Counted from the stretch's first letter, positions 10,872 through 20,351 are shown. The stretch is 64,000 nt of DNA from Burkholderia cenocepacia (GCF_900446215.1 NZ_UAQZ01000001.1:1054001-1118000); one strand, 5' to 3'. Notes: generated from the sequence alone by a model not told the origin. Made by a program: numbers and translations.

Positions 10872-12131
10872 ATGACACATCGCCCCCTTCGCGCCGCCGC
10901 CCGGCTCACCACGGCCGCCGCGGTCGCCTTCGCGTCGCTCGGCACGACGGCGCCCGCCGATGCCGGCACGCTGACCCTCAACATCGCGTTCAAGGGCGCG
11001 AGCCAGCGCGCGGTCTGGCAGTCGACGATCGAAGCGTTCCACAAGGCGCATCCCGACATCGACGTGAAGCCGACCTTCGTCGACGAGGAAGCGTACAAGG
11101 TGCAGCTCCCGGCGTGGCTCACCACCGTCGCGCCGGACGTCGTGAACTGGCACGCGGGCGAACGGATGGCGTACTACGCGAAGCGCGGGCTGTTCGAGGA
11201 CCTGAGCGGCGACTGGACGAAGAACGGCTGGGATGCGATGTATGCGTCGACGCGCAGCGCGTCGTCCTATAACGGCAAGCAGTACGCGGCGCCGACCGTC
11301 TACTACTCGTGGGGGCTGTTCTACCGCAAGGACCTGTTCCGCAAGGTCGGCATCGCCGACGAGCCGAAGACGTGGGACCAGTTTCTCGATGCGTGCAAGA
11401 AACTGAAGGCGGCCGGCATCACGCCGATCGCGATCGGCGGCCGCGACGCGTGGACGCTCGCCGGCTGGTTCGACTATCTCGACCTGCGCCTGAACGGCAA
11501 CGCGTTCCATCAGCAACTGATGGCCGGCGACGTGCCGTACACCGACCCGCGCGTGAAGAAGGTCTACACGACGTGGAAATCGCTGATCGACTCGGGCTAC
11601 TTCATCGACAACGCGCTGTCCTACGATCTCGACGGCGCGCAGCCGTTCCTGTTCCAGGGCAAGGCCGCGATGATGCTGATGGGCACCTTCATCGCGGCCG
11701 GTTTCCCGCCGAACGTGAAGCCGGAAATGGGTTACTACCGCTTTCCGATCATCGACCCGAAGGTGCCGACCGCCGAGGACGGCCCGGTCGAATCGCTGCA
11801 CATCCCGACCAAGGCGAAGAACAAGGCCGACGCGCACACGTTCCTCGCGTTCGTCGAAACGCCCGAGATGGGCGCGAAGCTCGCCGAAGGGCTCGGCTCG
11901 CTGTCGGCCAACAGCAAGTCGCCCGAGCCGGCCGATCCGATCTCGCGCATCGGCTTCCGGATTCTCGCCGACACGAAGGGCGGCGTCGCGCAGTTCTACG
12001 ACCGCGACATGACCAAGGAAATGGCCGACGAAGGGATGAAGGGCATGCAGCAGTTCCTCGCGAATCCCGCGCAGCTCGATACGGTGCTCGCGCAACTCGA
12101 ACAGACCCGCAAGCGGATCTACAAGAAGTGA
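10872..12131 (+). CDS. Sugar ABC transporter substrate-binding protein
   Basis: 419 aa. Signal peptide of about 31 residues ending ADA, then an extracellular solute-binding family 1 fold (LTLNIAFKGASQRAVWQS, later GYYRFPIIDP). It captures the oligosaccharide or monosaccharide in the periplasm for the two permeases downstream. It follows the GH42 gene by 60 bases. The tie to a galactoside is inferred from the operon. Confidence 0.9.
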   Translation: MTHRPLRAAARLTTAAAVAFASLGTTAPADAGTLTLNIAFKGASQRAVWQSTIEAFHKAHPDIDVKPTFVDEEAYKVQLPAWLTTVAPDVVNWHAGERMAYYAKRGLFEDLSGDWTKNGWDAMYASTRSASSYNGKQYAAPTVYYSWGLFYRKDLFRKVGIADEPKTWDQFLDACKKLKAAGITPIAIGGRDAWTLAGWFDYLDLRLNGNAFHQQLMAGDVPYTDPRVKKVYTTWKSLIDSGYFIDNALSYDLDGAQPFLFQGKAAMMLMGTFIAAGFPPNVKPEMGYYRFPIIDPKVPTAEDGPVESLHIPTKAKNKADAHTFLAFVETPEMGAKLAEGLGSLSANSKSPEPADPISRIGFRILADTKGGVAQFYDRDMTKEMADEGMKGMQQFLANPAQLDTVLAQLEQTRKRIYKK

Positions 12132-12185
12132 CCGCGTGACCCAACCGGCGGCCGCGCGCCGCCGTGTCCGTTCAGGAGGCTTGCC

Positions 12186-13130
12186 GTGTCCAGTCCGATC
12201 ACGTCCACCCCGCCCGCCGGCACCGCACCGCCGCCGCGCGGCCCGTCCACCACCGCGTTGCCCGCGCGCCGGCCGTCGCCCGCCGTGCGGCGGCAACGGC
12301 GCGCCGCGTGGCTGTTTCTCGCGCCGGCCTGCGCAATGGTTGCCATTTATGTGATCTGGCCGATCCTGTCGACGTTGTGGCTGAGCCTGTACAACTGGGA
12401 CGGGATGACCGAGCGCACCTTCGTCGGGCTCGCGAACTATGCTGAGCTGCTGCAGGCGCCGACGTTCTACACCGCGCTGCGCAACAACGTGATCTGGCTC
12501 GTGCTGTTCATGCTCGCACCGCCGCTCGGCCTCGCGCTCGCGCTGTACCTGAACCAGGCGGTCGGCGGCATCCGGCTCGTGAAGTCGCTGTTCTTCGCGC
12601 CGTTCGTGCTGTCGGGCGTGGTCGTCGGGCTGATCTTCTCGTGGTTCTACGATCCGACTTTCGGGCTGCTCGCGCTCATCGCCGGGCACGGCATCCCGGT
12701 GCTCGGCGACGCACGCTATGCGACGCTCGGCGTGGTGTTCGCGGCGCTGTGGCCGCAGACGGCGTACTGCATGATCCTGTACCTGACCGGCCTCACGTCG
12801 ATCAGCCCGGAACAGATCGAAGCCGCGCGGATGGAAGGCGCGCGCGGCTTCGCGCTGCTGTGGCACGTCGTGCTGCCGCAACTGCGGCCGACCACCTTCA
12901 TGGCGATCGTCGTCACCGTGATCGGCGCGCTGCGCAGCTTCGACCTGATCTCGGTGATGACGGGCGGCGGCCCGTTCGAAAGCTCGACCGTGCTTGCGTA
13001 TTACATGTACGACCAGGCGATCAAGTACTACCGGCTCGGCTATTCCGCGTCGATCGCGGTCGTGCTGTTCGCGATCATGCTCGTCTACATCGTGTTCCAG
13101 TTGCGCCGCATGCTGCGCAACGAGCAGTGA
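12186..13130 (+). CDS. Sugar ABC transporter permease (MalF-like)
   Basis: 314 aa. A proline-rich cytoplasmic N-terminus of about 40 residues precedes six predicted transmembrane helices. The EAA loop (EAARMEGARGFALLWHVVLP) that contacts the ATPase is near residue 215. It belongs to the CUT1-type importer together with the adjacent permease, ATPase and binding protein. Start ATG or GTG near 12186 follows AGGAGGC. Confidence 0.9.
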   Translation: MSSPITSTPPAGTAPPPRGPSTTALPARRPSPAVRRQRRAAWLFLAPACAMVAIYVIWPILSTLWLSLYNWDGMTERTFVGLANYAELLQAPTFYTALRNNVIWLVLFMLAPPLGLALALYLNQAVGGIRLVKSLFFAPFVLSGVVVGLIFSWFYDPTFGLLALIAGHGIPVLGDARYATLGVVFAALWPQTAYCMILYLTGLTSISPEQIEAARMEGARGFALLWHVVLPQLRPTTFMAIVVTVIGALRSFDLISVMTGGGPFESSTVLAYYMYDQAIKYYRLGYSASIAVVLFAIMLVYIVFQLRRMLRNEQ

Positions 13131-13151
13131 CCTTTCGGGAGCCCACTCATC

Positions 13152-14003
13152 ATGTTTCCGACACCCGTTGCCCACTGGAAGCCGGTATCGCGCCGGCTGT
13201 ACAAGCTGTCGCTGCCCGTCGCGCTCGTGATCTGGCTGCTGCCGATGATCGCGGTGTTCGTCACGTCGGTGCGCTCGACGGAGGAACTCGTCGAAGGTCA
13301 CTACTGGGGCTGGCCGCGCCGCTTCGCGATGATCGAGAACTATCGCGATGCGTTGACCACGTCGCCGATGCTGCATTACTTCTGGAACAGCGTGCAGATC
13401 ACCGTGCCGTCGGTCATCGGCTCGATCGCGCTCGCGGCGATGGCCGGCTTCGCGCTCGCGACCTACCGGTTTCGCGGCAATACCGCGCTGTTCGGCACGT
13501 TCGTCGCCGGCAACTTCGTGCCGGTGCAGGTGCTGATGATTCCGGTGCGCGACCTGTCGCTGCGGCTCGGCGTGTTCAATACCGTCGAAGCGCTGATCCT
13601 GTTCCACGTCGCATTTCAGACGGGGTTCTGCACGCTGTTCCTGCGCAACTTCATCAAGCAGCTGCCGTTCGAGCTGATCGAGGCGGCGCGCATCGAAGGC
13701 GCGGGCGAATGGACGGTGTTCTGGCGGATCGTGCTGCCGCTGATCCGGCCGGCGCTGGCCGCGCTCGCGATTCTCGTGTTCACGTTCGTGTGGAACGATT
13801 ACTTCTGGGCGCTGTGCCTTACGCAAGGCGACGAGGCGGCGCCGATCACGGCGGGCGTCGCCGCGCTGAAAGGTCAATGGACGACTTCGTGGAACCTCGT
13901 CTCGGCCGGGTCGATTCTCGCCGCGCTGCCGTCGGTCGCGATGTTCTTCGCAATGCAGAAGCATTTCGTCGCGGGGCTCACGTTCGGCGCGACGAAAGGC
14001 TGA
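13152..14003 (+). CDS. Sugar ABC transporter permease (MalG-like)
   Basis: 283 aa with six predicted transmembrane helices and the EAA motif (EAARIEGAGEWTVFWRIVLP) near residue 178. It is the second membrane subunit of the importer and the last gene of the operon. It begins 21 bases after the MalF-like permease and is followed within about 50 bases by a strong hairpin terminator. Confidence 0.9.
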   Translation: MFPTPVAHWKPVSRRLYKLSLPVALVIWLLPMIAVFVTSVRSTEELVEGHYWGWPRRFAMIENYRDALTTSPMLHYFWNSVQITVPSVIGSIALAAMAGFALATYRFRGNTALFGTFVAGNFVPVQVLMIPVRDLSLRLGVFNTVEALILFHVAFQTGFCTLFLRNFIKQLPFELIEAARIEGAGEWTVFWRIVLPLIRPALAALAILVFTFVWNDYFWALCLTQGDEAAPITAGVAALKGQWTTSWNLVSAGSILAALPSVAMFFAMQKHFVAGLTFGATKG

Positions 14004-14050
14004 ACGCGCGCCGCTCGCGTTTCGAATCTCCCCCTCCGCATCGTGAGGTT

Positions 14051-14072
14051 GCCCGCTTCGGCGGGCTTTTTT
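14051..14072 (+). terminator. Rho-independent terminator of the GH42/ABC operon
   Basis: GCCCGC-TTCG-GCGGGC stem-loop followed by six T residues, 48 bases after the last permease stop. Confidence 0.85.
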
Positions 14073-14218
14073 CATGCTTTGCAGATTGGGGCGATGTCGG
14101 TTGGCGATCTTGGCCCGCCATCCAGGCTCCAATGCCGCCAACCGATTAAACGCGCAGCTGACTGCCGGTTTCGACGCGCCTGGACGTCTGGGCGCGACTT
14201 TGCTCGACATCGATTCGG

Positions 14219-14617
14219 CTACGCGTACTTGTCGCCGACCGTACTGCGAATCGGATGGGTGTCGTAGACGATGATCATTCGTTCGATGAGCCCCGCGACG
14301 TCGAACTCGAATACGTCGACGCACTCGAAGCGCGCCGCCGAGCCGTCTTTCAGGCCCCAGTCGTAGATGAAGTAACCGGTCGCACGGCGAGCGCCACTCG
14401 TGCTGACGCAGATATCGATCGGCGTAATCCTGCTTTCTCCCGACGCGGCAGCGACCTTCGAAAGGAAGGGCTCAGGCTGCATCCAGCCGAGAAATGGCGA
14501 GAAAATCCGCGCGTCCGGCGTAAATAGCGCGCAGATGGCGCCGACATCGCCTCGCTCCAGTTCCCGAAGGTAGGCGCGAACCTGTTGCGTATATAGTGAT
14601 CCCGACGTTGAGCCCAA
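14219..14617 (-). CDS. SnoaL/NTF2-like protein of unknown function
   Basis: 132 aa. The pattern of an N-terminal helix (YTQQVRAYLRELERGD), a central helix with LFTPDAR and a strand-rich C-terminal half fits the NTF2/SnoaL cone fold (polyketide cyclase-like or limonene-epoxide-hydrolase-like). TTG at 14617 is taken as start because GGAGG sits at the right distance upstream; no ATG is as good. It is divergent from a LysR regulator that may control it. Substrate unknown. Confidence 0.7.
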   Translation of the reverse strand: MGSTSGSLYTQQVRAYLRELERGDVGAICALFTPDARIFSPFLGWMQPEPFLSKVAAASGESRITPIDICVSTSGARRATGYFIYDWGLKDGSAARFECVDVFEFDVAGLIERMIIVYDTHPIRSTVGDKYA

Positions 14618-14699
14618 GACTATCCTCCGATCATTCGTTGACGACCCCGTTCACTCGCAAGAACAGGGCATCCGGTAGACGCACGATAGCGACGCCCCG

Positions 14700-15644
14700 A
14701 TGACCGAACAATCGAAAAATTTGCAATCCGGGTATGCGGCGCATGCATATCCGCTGGCCGACCTGACGCGGCCGCTCCCGCCGTTGGCGGCGATTCAGTC
14801 GTTCGTCGCCGCGGCGCAGCTGGGCAGCGTCAGCAAGGCGGCGGACCACCTATGCCGGACGCAAGGTGCGGTCAGCCGCCAGATACAGCAGCTGGAAACG
14901 CATTACCGATGCGCACTCTTCGTGCGCCACGTATCGGGGCTGACGTTGACGGCGGAAGGGAATGCACTGCTGACGGTCGCGGTCAACGTGCTCACGCAAT
15001 TGGTTCGGCACGCGGACGTCCATGCACGGGCGACCTCGGTGCTCACGTTGAAGTTGCCTTCCACGTTCGCCGTTCGCTGGCTGCTCCCGCGGCTGCCGGA
15101 CATCCAGCGCGCGATGAGCGGAACGGAGCTTCGTATCTCGACATCCGCGGACGACACGCCGGATTTCACGACGTCCGACGTCGATGCCGTCGTCGTGCGC
15201 GGCACGGGGCAATGGACCGGTATGGAGGCGATCCCGCTGTTTGCCGAGATGCTCACGCCGATGTGCGCGCCCGCCTTGGCAGCCTCACTGCGATCCGTTG
15301 CCGACCTTGCGCAGGTCGAATTGCTCCATCCCGGGCCCAGCCACGCGGAATGGAGGTGCTGGCTCGATCATGTCGGGGCACGCCAGGTCGATGCGGGACG
15401 CGGACTCGTATTCGATACCCTCGAATTGACGCTCGCGGCATCGATGGAAGGACACGGCGTTGCAATCGGCGACCCGCGAATGGCAAGAGACCGGCTCCGC
15501 GCCGGATCGCTGGTGACGCCGTTCGAGGACGTGGCTCGAGACGGCCTTTCGTACTTCCTCGTCTATCCGCCCCAACGTGCGGCACAACCGAAAATTCGGG
15601 CCCTCGCCGACGTCTTGCTGCGACTTGCGCGAGAAGACCGATAG
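14700..15644 (+). CDS. LysR-family regulator (GcvA-like)
   Basis: 314 aa. The N-terminal HTH spans about residues 27-85 (FVAAAQLGSVSKAADHL, then GAVSRQIQQLE) after an unusually long lead of about 25 residues. The ligand-binding domain resembles that of GcvA-type activators. It is divergent from the SnoaL-like gene, which is the most likely target. No strong ribosome-binding site precedes 14700, and a start closer to the HTH is possible. Confidence 0.8.
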   Translation: MTEQSKNLQSGYAAHAYPLADLTRPLPPLAAIQSFVAAAQLGSVSKAADHLCRTQGAVSRQIQQLETHYRCALFVRHVSGLTLTAEGNALLTVAVNVLTQLVRHADVHARATSVLTLKLPSTFAVRWLLPRLPDIQRAMSGTELRISTSADDTPDFTTSDVDAVVVRGTGQWTGMEAIPLFAEMLTPMCAPALAASLRSVADLAQVELLHPGPSHAEWRCWLDHVGARQVDAGRGLVFDTLELTLAASMEGHGVAIGDPRMARDRLRAGSLVTPFEDVARDGLSYFLVYPPQRAAQPKIRALADVLLRLAREDR

Positions 15645-15718
15645 GCGAGCATCCGATACCCGGGTGGAATCGACATGCTCGAATGACCCACCCACAGTAC
15701 CGGCGAATGACGGGCCTG

Positions 15719-16102
15719 TCAGAGATCGCCGCGCACTTCACCGGTTCCCAGCGCGCTCCGCTGGCGGTTGACCTCCGCCCACAGCGCATCGCTGTCGTCC
15801 TCGCGCAGCACGATCATGCAGTCCAGTTGATCGTCGGTCACGCCGAAGTATTCGAGGATTTCTTGGCGAACCCCATCGATGAAGTGCGCGTATTCCGGCG
15901 TTGCCTGCGCCTGCGCATGCAAGGCGTCGTACTCGGCATCGTCCACGCCGCCGCCGTGCTCGTCGATATAGCGCGTGATCCACTGGTCCCGCTCGTGGTC
16001 ATAATCGGCCTCGGCGCGCATCGCTTGCACGGCCGTGTACAAATCCAGTTGGGCAAACGCGGCGATCGCCGCCGTTGTCGCCTCGTCGAATGTCGTCGTC
16101 AT
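15719..16102 (-). CDS. Acidic hypothetical protein
   Basis: 127 aa from ATG 16102, which follows GAGAGGG; another in-frame ATG lies 21 bases upstream. The protein is rich in Asp and Glu (HERDQWITRYIDEHGGGVDD, VLREDDSDALWAEVN), predicted mostly helical and soluble, with no motif I recognise. It stands alone, convergent with the LysR gene, and is separated from the helicase gene by 171 bases. Confidence 0.55.
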   Translation of the reverse strand: MTTTFDEATTAAIAAFAQLDLYTAVQAMRAEADYDHERDQWITRYIDEHGGGVDDAEYDALHAQAQATPEYAHFIDGVRQEILEYFGVTDDQLDCMIVLREDDSDALWAEVNRQRSALGTGEVRGDL

Positions 16103-16273
16103 TCCCTCTCTCACTTCAGTCATCGCACATCGTCGGTCACGCCGGGAAGGCCGGGTCGCGGCCGGTTTCAGGTCGGCAACGAGAAAACCGGCCGCGCTGC
16201 TTCCAGCCACCCGTATTCGTCCACTGCATCGGACGATTCAATCGTCTCGGCACCCCGGACAGGAAGATTCGGC

Positions 16274-17728
16274 CTACCTGGACGGTTTGCCCGGTTTGCC
16301 GCGCCCACCGGCGGATTTCCCGGCGGGCTTCGCCGCCCCCGCCTTCCCGGCTGGCTTGCTGCGCGGCTTCTGCACGCTGAACGGGCTGCCGATGGTGTAG
16401 TCCGGACCTTTACCGGCACCAGCGGCCGTCGCATGCTGCGCCCCCGGCTTGCGCCTGCCGTCGTTGCTCGGCGTATGCGGCTTCTTGCCCGGCGTTTGCC
16501 TCGCGACCGGCGCGGCTTGCGGCACCTTGGGCTTCTTCGGCTTTTTCGGTTTCTTGATGATCTGGCCCGTCGCGCTGGTTTCCGGCACGCGATGTTCGGC
16601 CTCGAAACCCGGCTCTTCTTCGCGCCGCAGCGTCTGCCGGATCAGCGCTTCGATCGCCGCCAGTTGCGGCGCTTCATCGGCGCATACGAGGGATACCGCC
16701 ACGCCGCTGGCGCCCGCGCGGCCGGTGCGGCCGATACGGTGCACATAGTCTTGCGCGACGATCGGCAGATCGACGTTGATCACGAGCGGCAGATCGTCGA
16801 TATCCAGTCCGCGCGCCGCCACATCGGTGGCGACCAGCATCTGCACTTCGCCCGCCTTGAAACGCTCCAGCGCCCGCAAACGCGCGGGTTGCGGCTTGTC
16901 GCCGTGGATCGTGTCGACCGCATAGCCGGCTTTCTCCAGCATCACCGCCAGATAATCGACGCCATTGCGGGTCTTGACGAACACCAGCGCGTGCTCCCAC
17001 TTGTTTTGCGCCACCAGATGCATGAACAGGCCCGGCTTGTTCCGCTTGTCGACCGTCACCACCCACTGCTTGATCTTGCTGGCCGTGGCGTTGGGCGCGC
17101 TGACGCTGATATCGACCGGGTTGCGCAGAATGCCCGCCGCCATCGTGCGGATCTCGTCGGAGAACGTGGCGGAGAACAGCAATGTCTGGCGCTTGGCGGG
17201 CAACGCGGCAAAGACCGCGTCGAGTTCGCGCGCGAAGCCGAGATCGAGCATGCGGTCGGCTTCGTCGAGCACCAGCGTCTGCACCTGATCGAACTGCACC
17301 GCGTTCTGGCGATTGAGGTCGAGCAAGCGGCCCGGCGTCGCCACGAGCACGTCGACGCCCTTGCGCAGCTTCATCATCTGAGGATTGATGCTCACCCCGC
17401 CGTAGGCGGCCAGAAACCGCAGATCGAGGCCCTTGCCGTATTCGACGAAGCTTTGCAGCACCTGTTCGGCCAGTTCGCGCGTGGGCACCAGCACCAGCAC
17501 GCGCGCGCGGTTGCTGGATACCGCCGGGCCGTGTTGCACCAGCCGTTGCAACAGCGGCAGCGCAAAGCCGGCCGTCTTGCCGGTGCCGGTCTGGGCCGCG
17601 GCCATCACGTCCTTGCCGCCGAGCACGGCAGGAATCGCCTTGGCCTGCACCGGCGTGGGTGTCTGGTAATTGAGGCCCTGCAGGTTATGCAGCAACGGCT
17701 CGATCAGGCCAAGCGAGGCAAAAGACAT
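16274..17728 (-). CDS. rhlE: DEAD-box ATP-dependent RNA helicase (RhlE-like)
   Basis: 484 aa. The core holds the helicase motifs in order: Q-motif region, AQTGTGKT (motif I), PTRELA (Ia), DEAD (II), SAT (III), and HRIGRTGR (VI), over about residues 1-370. The C-terminal tail of about 115 residues is basic and low in complexity (Lys/Pro/Gly/Ala), typical for RNA-binding tails of RhlE proteins. It acts in RNA unwinding, for example in ribosome assembly or mRNA decay. The start at 17728 is the usual MSFASLGL of the family. Burkholderia encode several paralogues, so the exact subfamily is uncertain. Confidence 0.9.
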   Translation of the reverse strand: MSFASLGLIEPLLHNLQGLNYQTPTPVQAKAIPAVLGGKDVMAAAQTGTGKTAGFALPLLQRLVQHGPAVSSNRARVLVLVPTRELAEQVLQSFVEYGKGLDLRFLAAYGGVSINPQMMKLRKGVDVLVATPGRLLDLNRQNAVQFDQVQTLVLDEADRMLDLGFARELDAVFAALPAKRQTLLFSATFSDEIRTMAAGILRNPVDISVSAPNATASKIKQWVVTVDKRNKPGLFMHLVAQNKWEHALVFVKTRNGVDYLAVMLEKAGYAVDTIHGDKPQPARLRALERFKAGEVQMLVATDVAARGLDIDDLPLVINVDLPIVAQDYVHRIGRTGRAGASGVAVSLVCADEAPQLAAIEALIRQTLRREEEPGFEAEHRVPETSATGQIIKKPKKPKKPKVPQAAPVARQTPGKKPHTPSNDGRRKPGAQHATAAGAGKGPDYTIGSPFSVQKPRSKPAGKAGAAKPAGKSAGGRGKPGKPSR

Positions 17729-17763
17729 GGACGTATTCCGGGCGAAAACCGCAATTCTAGCGG

Positions 17764-19266
17764 TTACCGCGCCGGTTGCGCCCCGCCCGCGCCGCCGCGC
17801 AGCCGCACGTCCACCGCCCCGATATTCTTCTCGTGCGCGACCAGCATCAACGACAGCGCATGGTGAATGTCCGGATCGGCGAGCGTCGGCAGCAAGGTCT
17901 GCAGCTTGCGCACGACCCAGCGTTGGCCGCGATTCAGGAACGCCATCCGCTCCGCCAGATCGTCGATCGCCATCGCCTTCTCGTAGAACGCGCCGGTCGC
18001 GCGCGTCGGCACCGCGTCGAGCGACCGGATCGCGTCGACGAGCACGCTGCACCAGTGCGCCTCGTCCTGGCGGATACGGGCGATCAGCCGATGCAGCTCG
18101 GGATCGTCGGTCACCTCGGTCGCCGTCTCGGACGCGACGCGCGCACCCGCGCGCTCGGCTTCCAGCAATTCATCGAGCGTAGCCAGCAACGCGGCGCGGC
18201 GCTCGTGTTCGCGCTCGTCGACGGCGCCGGCCGGCGTCCCCGTGCCGCCTTTGTCGAGTATCGCGGCCGCGCCGGCGACGATCCGCTGCAACACGTCGCC
18301 GGCCATCTCGACCGCCTCGATCCGCCCCGCGCCCGTGCCCGCATACAGCGCCATCGCCTCGACATCGCCGGTCATCGTGCGCAGCGGCGAATCGGTGCTG
18401 AACAGATAGATCGGCCGCCCTTCCTCGTCGCCGATCACGGTCCGCGCGTCGCCGAACGGATCGCCGCGTTCGCCGCGCGTCACGCTCGACGGCAGCACGC
18501 GCACCCTCGCGCCGCGGGGCCAGTTGATGTGGAAGATGTCGGTCAGCAGCGTGTCGCCTTCGTGCGCCTCGACGATGCGCTGCTTGTGATACGCATGCGC
18601 GAACGATTCGTGGGTCGCGATGAAGGCCGTGCCCATCACCGCGCCCTGCGCGCCGAGCGCCATCGCGGCCGCCACGCCCGCACCGTCGACGATCCCGCCC
18701 GCCGCGAGTACCGGCACGTTCGCGGCACCGATCACGTCGGGCAGCAACGCGGCAAGCGGCCGGTCGCCGCGGACATGGCCGCCCGCCTCGCGCCCCTGCA
18801 CGATCAATGCCTGCGCCCCGGCCGCTTCGGCCGCGCGCGCATCGTCGAGCGAGCCGACCTGATGCACCACGCACACGCCCGCGTCGCGCAGGCGCCGCAC
18901 GACGGCCGGCATCACGTCCCAGAACAGCGCGACGACGGGCACGCGCAGCTCGACGCATGCGTCGAGCTGGGCATCGAGCAGATCGGGCGGCGTCGACGCG
19001 GGAATCAGATTGATGCCGAACGGGCGCTCGGTCGCCGCGCGCACTCGCTGCACTTCGCTGCGGATCAGCGCAACCGGCTCGCGCACCATGCCGAGAAAGC
19101 CGAACCCGCCGGCCGCGCTCACGGCGCTCGCGAGCTCCGCGCGCGCGACACCGCCCATGCCCGCGAGCACGATCGGCCAGGTACAGCCGAGCAGGTCGCA
19201 GACGGGGCGATGCAGGATCTGGATGGCGCGGGCGTCGTGCCCGTCGCCACGCGTCGGAATCGACAT
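17764..19266 (-). CDS. Nitronate monooxygenase-like protein with C-terminal ferritin-like domain
   Basis: 500 aa, about 130-150 longer than a standard nitronate monooxygenase. Residues about 20-340 form the FMN TIM barrel (AGMGGVARAELASAV, GREAGGHV, LAAGGIVDG, GAVMGTAF). The last 140 residues form a separate helical domain with ELLEAERAGARV and RQDEAHWC, resembling a ferritin-like four-helix bundle. The start follows a perfect AGGAGG. The gene lies alone between the helicase and the GlcC-type regulator. Nitronate or propionate-3-nitronate detoxification is the family role; the function of the second domain is unknown. Confidence 0.8.
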   Translation of the reverse strand: MSIPTRGDGHDARAIQILHRPVCDLLGCTWPIVLAGMGGVARAELASAVSAAGGFGFLGMVREPVALIRSEVQRVRAATERPFGINLIPASTPPDLLDAQLDACVELRVPVVALFWDVMPAVVRRLRDAGVCVVHQVGSLDDARAAEAAGAQALIVQGREAGGHVRGDRPLAALLPDVIGAANVPVLAAGGIVDGAGVAAAMALGAQGAVMGTAFIATHESFAHAYHKQRIVEAHEGDTLLTDIFHINWPRGARVRVLPSSVTRGERGDPFGDARTVIGDEEGRPIYLFSTDSPLRTMTGDVEAMALYAGTGAGRIEAVEMAGDVLQRIVAGAAAILDKGGTGTPAGAVDEREHERRAALLATLDELLEAERAGARVASETATEVTDDPELHRLIARIRQDEAHWCSVLVDAIRSLDAVPTRATGAFYEKAMAIDDLAERMAFLNRGQRWVVRKLQTLLPTLADPDIHHALSLMLVAHEKNIGAVDVRLRGGAGGAQPAR

Positions 19267-19461
19267 GCAGCATCCTCCTGTCAGAAGCGGGATCGGTGGC
19301 GTATCACGCTCGACGGTACGCCGTACGTGTTGCATCCACGTGCACGAGCGATGCCAAGCCGCGCACCGAATAGATCACATTGTGACATATTCGATCGTGA
19401 GGCCGCAGCGTCAGCGCACCAGGCGTGATTTACATCAACGTGCAGGCGAGCCACCGCCCGT

Positions 19462-20232
19462 TCACGTCCACCCTTCGAGCCGCAACGTCGAACGCACGAG
19501 CCGCTGCTCCTCCTGCTCGATCTCGCGCAGATAGTCTACGCACTGACGGATATGTTCGCTCGCGGCCTTGCGCGCCTGGTCGGGCAGCCGCCCCGTGACC
19601 GCGTTGTAGAGCCGCGCGTGCTGACGGTCGATCTGCTTTTTCAGCGGTTCGCGGTGATAGAGGTTGTTCACCGACGCGAACACCGAGCTGAGCAGCAGGT
19701 CGGTCAGCGACTGCAGCGTATTGACGAGCACGGGGTTGTGCGACGCCTCGCAGATCGCAAGATGAAACGCGTGGTCGAGTTTCGCGCGCGCGGCGGGATC
19801 GAGATCCTGCGCGTCGGCCGCCGTCATTTCCTCGTAGCGGCGCCGGATCAGGATGAAATCGGCCGGCGTGCCGCGCAGCGCCGCGAGCCGCGCGGCCTCG
19901 GCCTCGAGCATTCCGCGCACCTCGAACAGGTCGTACAGCGTACGCGGCTGCGAGCCGAGCAGATGCATCATCGGCGTGATCGCACGCTGCGGGGTCAGGC
20001 TCGCGACGAACGAACCCTTGCCGTGCGTCGTATCGATGATCCCGCGCGCGTGCAGCAGCTTCATGCCTTCGCGCACGGCCGTGCGCGACACGCCGAGCTT
20101 CTCGGTCAGCCGCCGCTCCGACGGCAGCGCCTGCCCGGCCTTCAGCACGCCGTCGACGATCAACTGCTCGATCCGCTCGGCGACGACGTCGGCCACGCGT
20201 CGCGCCGGCCCTTCCCGCTCCTGCATTTCCAT
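19462..20232 (-). CDS. glcC: GntR-family regulator of glycolate genes (GlcC-like)
   Basis: 256 aa from ATG 20232. The GntR winged HTH (LPSERRLTEKLGVSRTAVRE) lies near residues 35-65 and is followed by an FCD-type helical effector domain. Divergent from glcDEFGB, it likely senses glycolate and controls that operon, as GlcC does in E. coli. A GTG at 20274 is a possible longer start, but a TGGTATGACCA operator-like site lies between the two, which favours 20232. No convincing ribosome-binding site is seen for either. Confidence 0.82.
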   Translation of the reverse strand: MEMQEREGPARRVADVVAERIEQLIVDGVLKAGQALPSERRLTEKLGVSRTAVREGMKLLHARGIIDTTHGKGSFVASLTPQRAITPMMHLLGSQPRTLYDLFEVRGMLEAEAARLAALRGTPADFILIRRRYEEMTAADAQDLDPAARAKLDHAFHLAICEASHNPVLVNTLQSLTDLLLSSVFASVNNLYHREPLKKQIDRQHARLYNAVTGRLPDQARKAASEHIRQCVDYLREIEQEEQRLVRSTLRLEGWT

Positions 20233-20234
20233 AC

Positions 20235-20245
20235 TGGTATGACCA
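20235..20245. promoter_or_regulatory. Candidate GlcC operator, copy 1
   Basis: TGGTATGACCA (TGGT-N3-ACCA dyad) immediately upstream of the regulator start codon. It fits the FadR-subfamily GntR operator pattern and is identical to the second copy at 20341, consistent with autoregulation. Confidence 0.6.
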
Positions 20246-20340
20246 CTTTGGACAGATGACGCCGATTTTCGCACAAAGCCTTGTTGTCATTGCGTTTTGC
20301 CGATCCTTCAAGAACGCAGAATCGATCGCGTATCAAAAAC

Positions 20341-20351
20341 TGGTATGACCA
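20341..20351. promoter_or_regulatory. Candidate GlcC operator, copy 2
   Basis: A second exact TGGTATGACCA, 106 bases centre to centre from the first (about ten helical turns) and 100 bases upstream of glcD. The paired sites would allow both divergent promoters to be controlled, possibly by looping. Confidence 0.6.

Noticed and set aside
10251..14324. A very long minus-strand open frame (over 1,300 codons)
   Set aside because: It lies opposite the well-supported GH42 and ABC transporter genes; composition is Arg/Ala/His-rich as expected for a shadow frame in GC-rich DNA.
14852..17866. A plus-strand open frame of about 1,000 codons
   Set aside because: Overlaps a LysR gene in another frame and is antisense to the hypothetical gene and the RNA helicase; no recognisable domain.
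19375..19385. TCACATTGTGA as a CRP-type site
   Set aside because: The half-sites are separated by one base instead of the six expected for CRP, so it is probably chance.
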